Positions 1 to 9,324 of a stretch of 64,000 bases of DNA are shown here, in pieces (positions within the stretch are counted from its first letter, which is position 1; each line of letters begins with the position of its first letter). This DNA comes from Chloroflexota bacterium. Its GTDB lineage: Bacteria > Chloroflexota > Anaerolineae > Anaerolineales > E44-bin32. A program made the translations under genes and the position numbers. The stretch lies in the NCBI GenBank assembly GCA_022561215.1, contig JADFRQ010000007.1:21725-85724 (forward strand), in the 5' to 3' direction. Under the pieces are notes generated by a model, which had not been told where the DNA came from, did not search any database, and saw only the letters and a list, made by a program, of their open reading frames with translations.

Positions 1-1
1 T

Positions 2-2463
2 ATTGGTCGCGAGTATGACTTGAGCAAGGGGAAACTTAAATCCAAACCCCATCTTGTATGATCCAGATGACCTGACCACCCACGGCGTCGTCGTGGGTAT
101 GACGGGTTCGGGAAAAACGGGATTATGTATTGACATTCTCGAAGAGGCAGCCCTCAACGGTATTCCCGCCATCGTGATTGATCCCAAGGGTGATATCGCC
201 AACTTGCTCCTGCATTTTCCGGATTTAAAGAGTGAGGATTTTGAACCCTGGGTAGATCCTGATATTGCCCGCCGCGATGGAAAATCGACCACGCAGGCTG
301 CGGCAGAAACTGCCAAGCTTTGGAAGGATGGCCTGGCACAATGGGGAATCGAATCCGAACGTATTACAAAAGTCCTCCAGGCAGTGGAGTACGCCAACTA
401 TACTCCTGGCTCGGATGCCGCCTTGCAAATCAGTATCCTTGCCTCCCTAAACGCCCCTCCAATTCCCTGGGATGAAAATCGCGAATTGATGCGCGAGAAA
501 ATTTCAAGCACGGCCACGGCATTGCTCGGTCTTGTGGGTGTGGAAGGGGACCCCATGCGCTCGAAGGAGCATATCCTACTGGCGAACATATTTGAAGCCG
601 CATGGAAAAAGGGCGATGATCTCGATCTGGCAGGGCTGATTCACCAGGTTCAAAACCCACCATTTGAAAAATTGGGCGCATTGCAGCTGGAGCAATTCAT
701 TCCCGAGGCAGATCGTTTTGAGCTGGCAACGGCGCTCAACAGCTTCCTGGCATCGCCTTCATTTCAAGCCTGGACGGAAGGTGAAGAACTTGATCCGCAG
801 CGCATGTTATGGACCGCGGAAGGAAAACCGCGCCACACCATCTTTTATCTTGCACATTTAAGTGAGTTGGAGCGCATGTTCTTCGTCACGCTGCTTTTAT
901 CATCTGTCGAAACATGGATGCGAACGCAGCCGGGTTCATCTTCCCTTAAAGCGTTGATCTATTTCGATGAGGTGCTTGGATTTTTACCGCCGGTAAAAGA
1001 ACCGCCCTCCAAGGCGCCACTTATTCGACTGCTCAAACAAGCGCGCGCTTTCGGGCTTGGAATTCTGCTCACGACTCAAAATCCGGTTGACCTCGATTAC
1101 AAAGCTCTCAGCAATGCCGGCACCTGGTTTATCGGGAGACTGCAAACGGCTCAGGATAAAGCCAGGCTGCTGGATGGGCTAGAATCTGCGACAGGCCAAA
1201 AGGGTGGTTTTAAACGAAAAGACGCGGACAAGGCCATTTCAAACCTTAAGAAAAGAGTATTTCTGCTGCACAATGTGCATACCAGCAATCCCCAGATCTT
1301 CCACACGCGTTGGGCAATGGCCTATCTCAGGGGCCCGATCACGCGCATTCATCTTAAGATGCTCAACCTCTTGGCCGGAGTCAGACCTCGCAAGCAAAGC
1401 GAAATTCCTCCCACGGCACAGACGCCTTCTGCAGGGCTCGATGACGCGGGTACAACACTTACTCGTCAGGCAGTTTCGCCGGGGATTGGAGAATATTTCG
1501 TTCCCAATAACCTCACTGTGGCAGAATCCTTGAAGCGCATGCAGCGTGAAACTTCCGCAGTGCAGACGCTGGGGTTGGTCTATCAGCCGGTCCTCATTGC
1601 ACAAGCCACGGCGAGGATATTGGATCGCAAAGCTGAGATCGACTTTGATCAGCAAATCAGTGCCCTTATATTGAACCCCGATCGCCGAGGTGTCGTGCGC
1701 TGGAAAAACCATCGTCATGCACCATTCTAATGAAGACTTGATGGATAAAACACCCGTGGCAGACGCACGCTTCGCGGATCTTCAGGCGCCGCTGACGGGA
1801 GCCAAGATCTTGCGAGCTCTTGAAAAAGATTTTCTGGACTATGTCTACCGCGAGGTCGAACTCGTGGTGCAGGTAAATAAGGCTTTGGGTCTTATCGCGC
1901 AGCCGGAGACTACAAAAGCCGAATTCCGAGCTCAGGTTGCGGAAGCCTCCCGTGAGGCGCGCGAGGATGAGGTCGATGAAGCAAAAGAAAAATATCTGAA
2001 GAAAATATAGGCAATTCAAAAAAAACTTACCCGGGAGCACAGGGAATTGGGAGAAGATGAAGCCGAACATTCGGCGCGTAAAATGGAAGAAATGGCCACA
2101 CATTTTGAAAATATACTCGGCATATTTGGAGGATCGCGAAGCAGGAGGCGTATTTCGAGTTCGATGACCAAACGCAGATTAACCGCTAAGGCAAAAGCAG
2201 ATATCGAGGAATCGCGTGATGCGATCGAAGAGTTTGAACGTGATCTCGTGGAATTAGAGATTGAAATGCAAGAAAAAATTAACGATATCGAAACGCGCTG
2301 GGATGATGCAGCGGGCGAGGTGGAGGAGAAGACTTTTAGACCACTCAAGAAAAATATCCTCCTCGATCTATTCGGTGTAGCCTGGCTCCCAAATTGGCGT
2401 TTAAAAAGATGGGGATGATGTTTTCGACGTGCCGGGTTTTGACATGAATGAGAGTAGCTAACG
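2..2463 (+). pseudogene. HerA-like P-loop ATPase (DUF87/FtsK-like), broken by frameshifts and a stop
   Basis: A large bacterial P-loop ATPase of the HerA/DUF87 kind. The Walker A motif reads GMTGSGKTG at about residues 16-24 of the first ORF, a Walker B-like stretch reads ALIYFDEVLGF, and the C-terminal part is a charged coiled coil ending in DLFGVAWLP. The coding is spread over several frames. Bases 2-49 encode IGREYDLSKGKLKSKP, then the frame changes in the C-run near 46-50 and continues as ILYDPDDLTTHG. A second shift lies near 1700-1730. An in-frame TAG at 2008-2010 follows YLKKI, after which the coiled coil continues. A possible last shift in a G-run near 2411 leads to VFDVPGFDMN. The 5' end lies outside the window. 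Family members run as one polypeptide, so the track ORFs 54-1730, 1690-2010 and 2047-2418 are pieces of one gene. Either real decay or sequence error would explain this. Confidence 0.8.
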
Positions 2464-2601
2464 AGGCAAGAAGCCACTCGCTTGGCTGGATGCCGTCGCC
2501 GACAACAAAAATGTCCAAGCTACTTGATCAACACCCACTATCTTGGATGATCCGAGCTACGCAGGAGCTATTGAGCGATGAATGGCGGATAACGGGAGAT
2601 T

Positions 2602-2966
2602 ATGGAACAACTCAACTACGATCCTAGACGCGCCCTGCGAAGGATTCTGGGGACTTTGTTCATTGCGCAGAGTCTCTACCGCGCGGTCATCATCATAACC
2701 TTCACCGTAGGATCCATATTGGTTGTTCAAATGGGTGATGGGAATAGCCGCTGGACGGGAGTTCCCAGCAACTTGCAGTTATTCGGTGCGGCATTGATTG
2801 CTTATCCCATGCGCCGTCTGATGGATCGCATCGGGCGACGAAATGGGCTTTCTTTGGGTTTTTAGCGATGAGTTGGGGAACTATCCTTATTGCCTCGATC
2901 CCCTTCTTTCTGGCCGTCCGGTGGGGAATAAGGCGTCAAAATTATCCGCTTGGGAAAGCGGTGTAG
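2602..2966 (+). pseudogene. MFS transporter remnant
   Basis: The 87-residue ORF starts like a major facilitator protein: a charged N-terminus, a first membrane helix (LGTLFIAQSLYRAVIIITF) and the loop after helix 2 with the MFS signature-like DRIGRRNGL. It stops at TAG (2863). Read one base earlier in the T-run at 2859-2863, the sequence continues as FLAMSWGTILIASIPFFLAV, a second hydrophobic segment followed by a basic tail, up to a TAG at 2964-2966. That second piece resembles the last helix of a transporter more than helix 3, so the gene may have lost its middle. It is far too short to work as an MFS carrier of about 400 residues. Bases 2464-2601 upstream hold no recognisable gene. Confidence 0.55.
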
Positions 2967-3124
2967 TTTTAATAGAATGCACAACGCAAATCCAGAGCAT
3001 AAGGAAGCGGCTCAAACCCTAGTGACTAGCGAAAACAGCAAGCGCAAATAAGATTGAGGCCACACATCCACCTACAATCAGAAAAATTACATCCAAGAGG
3101 GTTTGTCATTCATTGGGAGAACAA

Positions 3125-3565
3125 ATGATTATCACGCGGAAACGTAATCTGCTCAGCCTTTTAATACCCCTGGTAGCCTTCACGATGTTTATAACCGCCT
3201 GTGCAACGAACGAGAACGTTGAGGAGCTTGGGCCCGATGTGCTCGTGGCCGAAGCACAGATCGAAAGTTTGGATATCTTGCTATTGGAAAGCTTTCCGGT
3301 CCAGGTTAAAGCGCTTGTTCGTTGGAGACTGCCGGATGATTGCACCGTGATCTTCAAGATAACGAATGAAAAGATTGAGGATATTTTTCAGATGAGGATT
3401 CTCACGAAACGTCCCGCGGATAAAGATTGCGCCCAGGAGATCTCAATTGTTGAAGAGACGTTCACGCTTGATGTTTATGGGTTGGATCGAGGAACCTACA
3501 CCGTTGACGTCAATGGCATGTTTGGGGAATTTACGTTGGATATCAAAAATGAGCTGCCGGAATAG
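3125..3565 (+). CDS. putative lipoprotein, function unknown
   Basis: A 146-residue exported lipoprotein. I start at ATG 3125 (MIITRKRNLL) because GGGAGA lies just upstream; the track start at 3113 would add four residues. The N-terminus is basic, then hydrophobic, and ends in a lipobox-like FITAC with Cys26, so the mature protein is predicted to be lipid-anchored on the outer face of the membrane. The mature part is acidic with a beta-rich look (VQVKALVRWRLPDDC, TYTVDVNGMFGEFTLDI) and has two further cysteines. I recognise no family; the C-terminal half could be an Ig-like fold, but that is a guess. It is convergent with the MoaD-like gene downstream, with a hairpin between them. Confidence 0.7.
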   Translation: MIITRKRNLLSLLIPLVAFTMFITACATNENVEELGPDVLVAEAQIESLDILLLESFPVQVKALVRWRLPDDCTVIFKITNEKIEDIFQMRILTKRPADKDCAQEISIVEETFTLDVYGLDRGTYTVDVNGMFGEFTLDIKNELPE

Positions 3566-3636
3566 GGGAATAAGCCAAATCCCCGTAAGCTCTCTGTGGG
3601 GATGCATAGAAGATAGGGGTTTTGGTGTTGAAGCTG

Positions 3637-3702
3637 CTCTATTGGCTATTCCGCGGATGGTACCCATCCGATGAGGAACCTCGCTGCAAACTGCGAGGTT
3701 CT
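3637..3702. repeat. interspersed intergenic repeat, copy A
   Basis: The stretch beginning CTCTATTGGCTATTCCGC recurs almost unchanged at 13280-13345 (CTCTATTGGCTTTTCCGC), including the following GATGGT(A/G)CCCATCCGATGA. In both copies it is followed by a hairpin of different sequence but the same outline. This fits a small dispersed element with a structured 3' end. No coding potential is seen. Confidence 0.7.
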
Positions 3703-3705
3703 TTA
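3676..3705. terminator. hairpin between convergent genes
   Basis: GAACCTCGC pairs perfectly with GCGAGGTTC (9 bp) around an 8-base loop and is followed by TTT. It lies between the plus-strand lipoprotein and the minus-strand MoaD-like gene, so it could terminate both. It is also the 3' half of repeat copy A. Confidence 0.6.
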
Positions 3706-4032
3706 CATAAACTCGCTTTTCGTACGTGTTGATGGGGCTGTAATGCGTAGAAAATTACGTCCTCCCGCAATGTTGGGTACGATCCAGACCTCCGCATCTT
3801 TTTCCAATTGAGTACCTGCATTTCCCTGCACGCGTTCCTTTTTGTGGCTGACAAAGATATTGACATAACGGCGTATGCTACCGTCCGGTTCGATTAAGCG
3901 TTCGGCCATCCCCGGGAAGTTTTTATCCAATTCGCGAACCAATTCAGCGATGCTCGCGGCGTTTACTTGCACAACCGAGTCGCTATGAAATAGCCGGCGC
4001 AATAGGGAGGGGATATGGACTTTCGTTGCCAT
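3703..4032 (-). CDS. MoaD/ThiS-family ubiquitin-like protein with C-terminal tail
   Basis: A small beta-grasp protein of the MoaD/ThiS sulfur-carrier superfamily. I start at the internal Met (MATKVHIPSLL), four bases after the upstream gene ends; the track start runs back into that gene. The core is typical: a first strand, a helix with IAELVRELDKNFPG, a segment RRYVNIFVSHKK and a last strand EVWIVPNIAGG. In carriers of this superfamily the Gly-Gly is the C-terminus and is adenylated. Here 18 residues follow it (RNFLRITAPSTRTKSEFM). Either the tail is removed, or this protein is not used as a sulfur carrier, or a stop has been lost. It follows the BNR-repeat gene directly and is very probably co-transcribed with it. 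No moaE, moeB or thiF is in the window. Confidence 0.8.
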   Translation of the reverse strand: MATKVHIPSLLRRLFHSDSVVQVNAASIAELVRELDKNFPGMAERLIEPDGSIRRYVNIFVSHKKERVQGNAGTQLEKDAEVWIVPNIAGGRNFLRITAPSTRTKSEFM

Positions 4033-4036
4033 CACG

Positions 4037-5134
4037 CTACGCAATGATTGCGGTTGATACGGAATAAACAGGTGGAAGAAAATCGGCCATTAGTTCCCAA
4101 TTATCTCCTTCATCGGCACTGAAGAATAGCTGCCCGGTTTGTGTGCCCACATAAACCCCACAGGGATGCGCTTCATCGACCGCCAAATTTTCCCTCAGTA
4201 TCGTGAGATAGGCTCCCTTCGGCAGACCACGAGTAAGATGTTCCCATGACTCACCTCGATCTCGGCTGCGCCAAACAGACATATCTCCATCAGCAACATA
4301 ACGCCGATCATCACCAACAAGTGGCACGATATAAACGGTATCTGGATCATGGGCATGAATACTGAGCGGAAAACCAAAGCGCGAGGGAAGTTCGTCTCCG
4401 ATGTCGATCCAATGATCGCCTCGATCGTCGCTACGATACATCCCGCAGTGATTTTGCTGGTAGAGAATATCTGGTTTCGTAGGATGCAGGGTGAATTTAT
4501 GCACGCATTGTCCTACCTCCGGATAAGGATCAGATAAAAAATCAGCACGTACATTCTTGTTCTTCGGCGCCCATGTTTTGCCACCGTCATCCGTCCGAAA
4601 GACTCCCGCCGCCGATATTCCCACATACATGCGCTGGTCATCCCGGGGATCGAGCACGATGGAGTGCAATATCAGGCCGCCACCGCCCGGTTTCCACAGC
4701 TCACTGGTCGCATGGTTATTGAGTGAATCGACACTCTCCCAATGGGTTCCTTTATCATCGCTGACAAAAAGTCCTGCACGTTCGACACCAGCATATATTC
4801 GATTGGGGGCTGATTGTGGGCCTGGTTCAATATGCCATATTTTTCGAACGCGATGTTCGGAATCTGATGAATAATCCAATTTTTCGTTGTGATGCTCCCA
4901 GGTCCCGCCAAAATCGGGAGATCTTTGTACCAAACCCCCGAACACCTCGCCATTCGTCGCGCTATAGATTTCATTATTGCGCCTATCGTAAATCATATGA
5001 TGAACCATCCAGCCCTCATGATGAAAGCTGCGCTTCCACTGCTTCCTCTTTTGATCGCTCCAGAATAAGAACGATCCCTTGCGCGTGCCAACCATTACAA
5101 GCACATCGCCTGATTGTGGATTTGAGTCAGTCAC
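4037..5134 (-). CDS. BNR/WD40-like beta-propeller (exo-sialidase-like) protein
   Basis: A 365-residue repeat protein of the BNR/YVTN propeller kind, sometimes annotated as exo-alpha-sialidase-like. I chose the GTG at 5134 (VTDSNPQSGD) because GGAGG precedes it; the 50 residues the track adds upstream look non-coding and run into tsaD. Several Asp-box-like motifs are spaced along the chain: SPDFGGTWEH, SDDKGTHWES, TDDGGKTW, SDDRGDHW, SRDRGESW and SADEGDNWE, so about six blades are visible. There is no signal peptide, so it is probably cytoplasmic. No sialidase arginine triad could be assigned, and the name should not be read as an activity. It is paired with the MoaD-like gene downstream. Confidence 0.8.
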   Translation of the reverse strand: MTDSNPQSGDVLVMVGTRKGSFLFWSDQKRKQWKRSFHHEGWMVHHMIYDRRNNEIYSATNGEVFGGLVQRSPDFGGTWEHHNEKLDYSSDSEHRVRKIWHIEPGPQSAPNRIYAGVERAGLFVSDDKGTHWESVDSLNNHATSELWKPGGGGLILHSIVLDPRDDQRMYVGISAAGVFRTDDGGKTWAPKNKNVRADFLSDPYPEVGQCVHKFTLHPTKPDILYQQNHCGMYRSDDRGDHWIDIGDELPSRFGFPLSIHAHDPDTVYIVPLVGDDRRYVADGDMSVWRSRDRGESWEHLTRGLPKGAYLTILRENLAVDEAHPCGVYVGTQTGQLFFSADEGDNWELMADFLPPVYSVSTAIIA

Positions 5135-5186
5135 TTGGCTACCCTCCAGAACATGCAACGCCTTGCAATATATTAACTGGCGATGA

Positions 5187-6230
5187 CTAGGACAGTGTGC
5201 TGTTGATCGGCCATGTCGGCAGCACGTCGATGTCGAGTGCATCGCGCTGTCCGGAAAGAAAGCGCTGATGGCCGACCGAAGCAATCATTGCAGCATTATC
5301 GGTACAGAGTTCGATTGGTGGAGTATGAACGGGAATTTTTGATTGAGCCAGAAAAGCCTTTCGCAGGTTTCGATTTGCGGAAACACCACCAGCAACCACG
5401 ATATCTTTCGCAGAAAAGTGCTCCGCTGCTGATAATGTTTTTCCAACCAGAACATCATTCACGGCAGCTTGAAATGAAGCTGCTAAATCCGCAATAGGAA
5501 GCCCCGGCCGAGGAGCTTCCACGGCTGCCTTTAAATCCGGCTGATGCTTGCGTACTTCGCGCAGCACGGCCGTCTTAAGGCCGCTGAATGAAAAGTCCCA
5601 GGTGCCCGGCAGCCAGGCGCGCGGGAATTTATAAGCCTGAGGATCACCGCCCTCGGCAGTCTCTTGAATGGCCGGTCCTCCAGGATAAGCAAGCCCAAGC
5701 AAACGCGCGATTTTATCGAAGGCCTCACCGGCGGCGTCATCGAGCGATCCACCCAGTCTTTCATAGGAAAGATGATCTTTCATCAGGATTAATTCCGTAT
5801 GCCCACCTGATACTACCAGGCTGAGGAGGGGAAATTCAGGCTCATCTTGATCTTCAACGAGCCAGATTGAATAAAGATGCGCCTCGATATGGTTGATGCC
5901 TAACAGGGGTAGGCCAGAGGCGATGGCCAATCCCTTGGCCATATTCATACCCACAACCAGGGATCCGCTCAGTCCCGGCCCCCTCGTGACGGCAATGGCA
6001 TCTAAAGAATTCAAACCAACATGCGCAGCGGAAAGGGCTGTTGACACAATAGGATAGATGGTCTCAATGTGAAGTCGAGAAGCCACCTCCGGGAAGACTC
6101 CGCCAAATTTTGCGTGGGTCTTAGCCTGGGATGCGACTTCACTGGAGAGGATGTGATGGCCGTTCTCTACCACCGCGGCGGCGGTTTCATCACAAGATGT
6201 TTCGATGCCCAATATGCGAGTTTCATTCAT
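5187..6230 (-). CDS. tsaD: tRNA N6-adenosine threonylcarbamoyltransferase TsaD
   Basis: TsaD transfers the threonylcarbamoyl group from threonylcarbamoyl-AMP to A37 of ANN-decoding tRNAs, working with TsaB, TsaE and TsaC in the cytoplasm. The start at MNETRILGIETSCDET fits family N-termini; the 24 residues before it in the track are not conserved-looking. Visible motifs are the ASKHA phosphate loop (GIETSCDETAAA), the metal-binding HIEAH, SGGHTEL, DDAAGEAFDK and the late GGVSANRNLR. The length of about 347 residues is normal and the frame is intact. No strong Shine-Dalgarno is seen. The other t6A genes are not in the window. Confidence 0.95.
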   Translation of the reverse strand: MNETRILGIETSCDETAAAVVENGHHILSSEVASQAKTHAKFGGVFPEVASRLHIETIYPIVSTALSAAHVGLNSLDAIAVTRGPGLSGSLVVGMNMAKGLAIASGLPLLGINHIEAHLYSIWLVEDQDEPEFPLLSLVVSGGHTELILMKDHLSYERLGGSLDDAAGEAFDKIARLLGLAYPGGPAIQETAEGGDPQAYKFPRAWLPGTWDFSFSGLKTAVLREVRKHQPDLKAAVEAPRPGLPIADLAASFQAAVNDVLVGKTLSAAEHFSAKDIVVAGGVSANRNLRKAFLAQSKIPVHTPPIELCTDNAAMIASVGHQRFLSGQRDALDIDVLPTWPINSTLS

Positions 6231-6389
6231 CATTCGTAATGTGTCAATTGGAAAATATGGACACACGTAAAAGTGTGAAAGCGTAAAAACGTTTATGGGC
6301 AATACGAAAATTATTTGTCATGGTTATTGCTTGACAACATAATTGGCGTTTATCACATTAACCCTTTCACTCCTATACACATTTACTTC

Positions 6390-7625
6390 TCAACTTTTTA
6401 TCGGCAGTATGAGATCCATAGCATAATTCGCAAGTGTCTCAAGTTTACCATCCGGCCGAACCCAAACTGTATTTTCAATCCGTACGCCCAATCCTTGCTC
6501 TGGGTAGTAAAGGCCCGGCTCCACAGTGATCACGGAACCCGGCTGCAGAATATCCTCGTTCCCTTCTTCCTGACGAAAGCGGGGAGCCTCATGAATATCC
6601 AATCCCAGACCATGGGCGATGCTGTGAACATACCCTATTTCAGTGCCAGGAGTATTGAGCACTGTAGGATGGTTGCGTGCCTCAAAAAGCTCGCAGGTAA
6701 GTTTTTGAAAGTCCGTACACAGTTTCCCGGGTTCAAGCGCGGCATACACTTTCTGGTATACGTCAAAAACATCCTGATAGATTTGCGAGACATGATCCGG
6801 CGCATAGGCGAGACACCAGGTACGTGTAAGATCGAAAAAGTAACCACCGCCATCTTCACTGGGGAAAATGTCGAAAACAATCGGCTTTCCTATTTCAACA
6901 GGCTGATCGTCGACCCCCGTGCTGTGCGGGACTCCGGCATCGGCCCCAATCGCAAAAATGGTTCCCTCGGTATTTTCTGCGCCCCGCTGAGCAAGCCAAT
7001 AATTAATCTGGCGCTTTACCTCGCCAATAGTGAGCACATCGCCATCGCCATTGACCAGGTGCCCGTGCTTGGCTTTGTGGGAGCTAAGAAATTGGGCTGT
7101 TTCGGCGACAACTTCCGTGGTCACTTCTCCCATCTTTCGAATGCGCGCCACTTCTTCTTCATCCTTGGTAATTCGCGCTCGTGAAAGCACAGATGACGTG
7201 CGTGGCTCAACAACAAGTTCAACCTCTGCGATCAGGTCTTTGGTCGTTTGGAACAAACCATAAAAGGCGCCCACATCACCAATCCCATAGATGGATACGC
7301 GCCCTTTAACCGCAAACTCATCGAATATTTGTTTGAGGCGCATTGCCCGCGCAAGCACTCTGTTGCCTTCAGCTTTCTTCAGGAGCTTCGCAGAATCATA
7401 ATCTTCCAGATTTTTGATCTGCATGTCCGTTCGAGCGGCTTCATCGCGTTCCATGGGAAAATGAAAAAGTATAGGTTCGTGGTTTCTTTTTTTCAAGACA
7501 TAACCATCGGAAACGTGCACAATGCCGGTGAAGTATGTCATCGCTGCGTTATGGCGTGCGGAGCCGACGATTAAGAGAGCATCAATATCGGATTCCTGCA
7601 TAAAACGGTCGATATCTGATTTCAT
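6390..7625 (-). CDS. M24-family metallopeptidase (Xaa-Pro aminopeptidase-like)
   Basis: A 411-residue pita-bread peptidase. ATG 7625 (MKSDIDRF) is chosen because AGGGG lies six bases upstream. The N-terminal creatinase-like domain occupies roughly residues 1-150 (DALLIVGSARHNAAMTYFTG). The catalytic domain carries the five metal-ligand motifs of the family: VFDIFP, FFDLTRTW, HGLGLDIHEAP, ITVEPGLY and RIENTVWV. It probably removes N-terminal residues ahead of proline from peptides in the cytoplasm, but substrate choice within M24 cannot be read from the sequence. It has no obvious operon partner. Confidence 0.9.
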   Translation of the reverse strand: MKSDIDRFMQESDIDALLIVGSARHNAAMTYFTGIVHVSDGYVLKKRNHEPILFHFPMERDEAARTDMQIKNLEDYDSAKLLKKAEGNRVLARAMRLKQIFDEFAVKGRVSIYGIGDVGAFYGLFQTTKDLIAEVELVVEPRTSSVLSRARITKDEEEVARIRKMGEVTTEVVAETAQFLSSHKAKHGHLVNGDGDVLTIGEVKRQINYWLAQRGAENTEGTIFAIGADAGVPHSTGVDDQPVEIGKPIVFDIFPSEDGGGYFFDLTRTWCLAYAPDHVSQIYQDVFDVYQKVYAALEPGKLCTDFQKLTCELFEARNHPTVLNTPGTEIGYVHSIAHGLGLDIHEAPRFRQEEGNEDILQPGSVITVEPGLYYPEQGLGVRIENTVWVRPDGKLETLANYAMDLILPIKS

Positions 7626-7798
7626 AACGAACCCCTGGTTAATACCTTGCACCCACTGCTATGCGTGATCCGGTTGGACCTTGGTGGAACCCATTCACCA
7701 CGTGCTTCCAAACGCTAAGATGGCGGAAACTGCCGAGATTCTCTTGTGATGCATTCCTAACCCTCGCTAGTGGCTTGTCACGATGAATACGATGGGCT

Positions 7799-7944
7799 GT
7801 CATTCTGAGCCGAAGCGTAGCGGATGCAAAGGCCTTTCAAAGAACGAAAGGATCTCGTTGCTCACGGGCGAGGGACTTTCTCATCGGAAAACGAGATTCT
7901 TCGTCGCTTCGGATTATGAAGCGCCTTCGCTCCTCAGAATCACA
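7799..7944. repeat. dispersed palindromic intergenic element
   Basis: GTCATTCTGAG at the left end is mirrored by CTCAGAATCAC at the right (10 of 11 positions as an inverted repeat). The inside contains GGATCTCGTTGCTC and CGAGATTCTTCGTCGCTTCG, themselves partly complementary, so the whole folds into a long imperfect hairpin. Part of it recurs at 32089-32133. The 62-residue track ORF here is an accident of the repeat. The rest of the gap 7626-7974 shows nothing else recognisable. Confidence 0.65.
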
Positions 7945-7974
7945 TTAATTTATCAGGATCATCTTGACTGAGTA

Positions 7975-9324
7975 CTAGTCGCTTAATAAGGTAGCGAGCG
8001 CTCGCAGGAGCTCTTCTTCTTGAGACGGAAGGACGGTTCTTGGGTCTAGGAGCACGTGATTATCTTCAATTCTGGCGATGATTGGCACATGCCATTGGCG
8101 CAAACGTTTGGTGAAATGGTCGGGTTTGGGAATCACAATTTTCAGGTGCCATGTCTTTTGAGTCTCTTCCGGCAGGCTCCCTCCGCCAACGGTCGATGCC
8201 CCAGCGGCAACTTCTCCAGCACCAATTGTCTCCACCCAATGTTCGGCGCGCTGTTTGAGCACTTGTTCATCCGCAGCAATCATTTGCCAGATTGGAATTT
8301 CCTGTAGTGCTTCATTTTTCAAATAATGCTGCAAGGTTGCTACGAGTGCGGCGAGTGCGATTTTGTCGGGCCGCACGGCGCGGGCGAGGGGATGTACCCG
8401 CAGTTTATCGATCAGTGATTTTTTCCCAACCAATATTCCCGCTTGTGGTCCGCCCAGCAGTTTATCCCCCGAGAAGGCCACCAATTGGGCGCCGGCAGCA
8501 ATCGATTCCTGAACCGTCGGCTCATGGGCCATTCCGAATTGTGCTGTGTCGAGAAGGGCTCCTGATCCGAGATCGTGCAAGACGGGAATATCAAACCGTT
8601 TCCCTAGGGATACAAGCTCGTCCAGCGAAGGTTCGGTTGTAAAACCAACGATCTTAAAATTGGAGTGGTGGGCGAGCAGGATTAAGGCCGTGCGCGTTTC
8701 AATCGCAGATTCAAAATCATGCAAGTGTGTGCGGTTGGTTGTTCCCACCTCAATTAATTTTGCCCCCGACTGTTTCAATACGTCCGGGATGCGGAAGCCG
8801 CCTCCAATTTCAATCAATTGTGAACGTGAAATCAAGACTGTTTTTCGCTTGGCCAGCGCCGTAAGCGAGAGCAGGATCGCGGCTGCATTGTTGTTCACGA
8901 CAATCCCTGCTTCGGCGTGCGTAATCTGGCGAAGCAATATTTCGCAATGTTGTTCGCGTTTGCCACGTTTGCCGCGATCGAGGTCATATTCAATTGTGCT
9001 GTAGCCCTGGGCGATCTTTCTAATCGCTTCGATGGCTGCTTGGCTGAGCGGGGATCTGCCCAAATTCGTGTGGATCACGACTCCAGTTGCATTAATCACG
9101 GGTTGCAGGGTCGAAGATAGCCAGGATTCGAGCAGCTCTTCGCTCGCGGCAATCAGGCCCTCGTTGGAGATGATCTCGCCTCCATTCTGCAGGGATGCTC
9201 TTGCGGAATCAATACTCTCTCGAACAGCTTCCACAAGAAGCGGCCGGCCATAACGAACAATGAGATCAGCGGCGCTATCGATCTGTAACAATCGATCGAC
9301 CGAGGGAAGAGAACGCATGTTCAT
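7975..9324 (-). CDS. selA: L-seryl-tRNA(Sec) selenium transferase SelA
   Basis: SelA is a PLP enzyme that converts seryl-tRNA(Sec) to selenocysteinyl-tRNA(Sec) using selenophosphate. The protein shows LPSVDRLL near the start, ATGVVIHTNLGRSPLS, a YDLDRGKRGKR segment and the PLP-lysine region FSGDKLLGGPQAG. Length (450) is normal. The ATG overlaps the TGA of the upstream gene in a TGATG arrangement, which decides the start and suggests translational coupling. Presence of selA implies selenoprotein synthesis, but selB, selC and selD are not in the window and I did not find a convincing in-frame Sec TGA among the genes here. Confidence 0.95.
   Translation of the reverse strand: MNMRSLPSVDRLLQIDSAADLIVRYGRPLLVEAVRESIDSARASLQNGGEIISNEGLIAASEELLESWLSSTLQPVINATGVVIHTNLGRSPLSQAAIEAIRKIAQGYSTIEYDLDRGKRGKREQHCEILLRQITHAEAGIVVNNNAAAILLSLTALAKRKTVLISRSQLIEIGGGFRIPDVLKQSGAKLIEVGTTNRTHLHDFESAIETRTALILLAHHSNFKIVGFTTEPSLDELVSLGKRFDIPVLHDLGSGALLDTAQFGMAHEPTVQESIAAGAQLVAFSGDKLLGGPQAGILVGKKSLIDKLRVHPLARAVRPDKIALAALVATLQHYLKNEALQEIPIWQMIAADEQVLKQRAEHWVETIGAGEVAAGASTVGGGSLPEETQKTWHLKIVIPKPDHFTKRLRQWHVPIIARIEDNHVLLDPRTVLPSQEEELLRALATLLSD

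Noticed and set aside
6315-7184. 289-residue plus-strand ORF
   Set aside because: It is the antisense shadow of the M24 peptidase gene, whose motifs are all present on the other strand.
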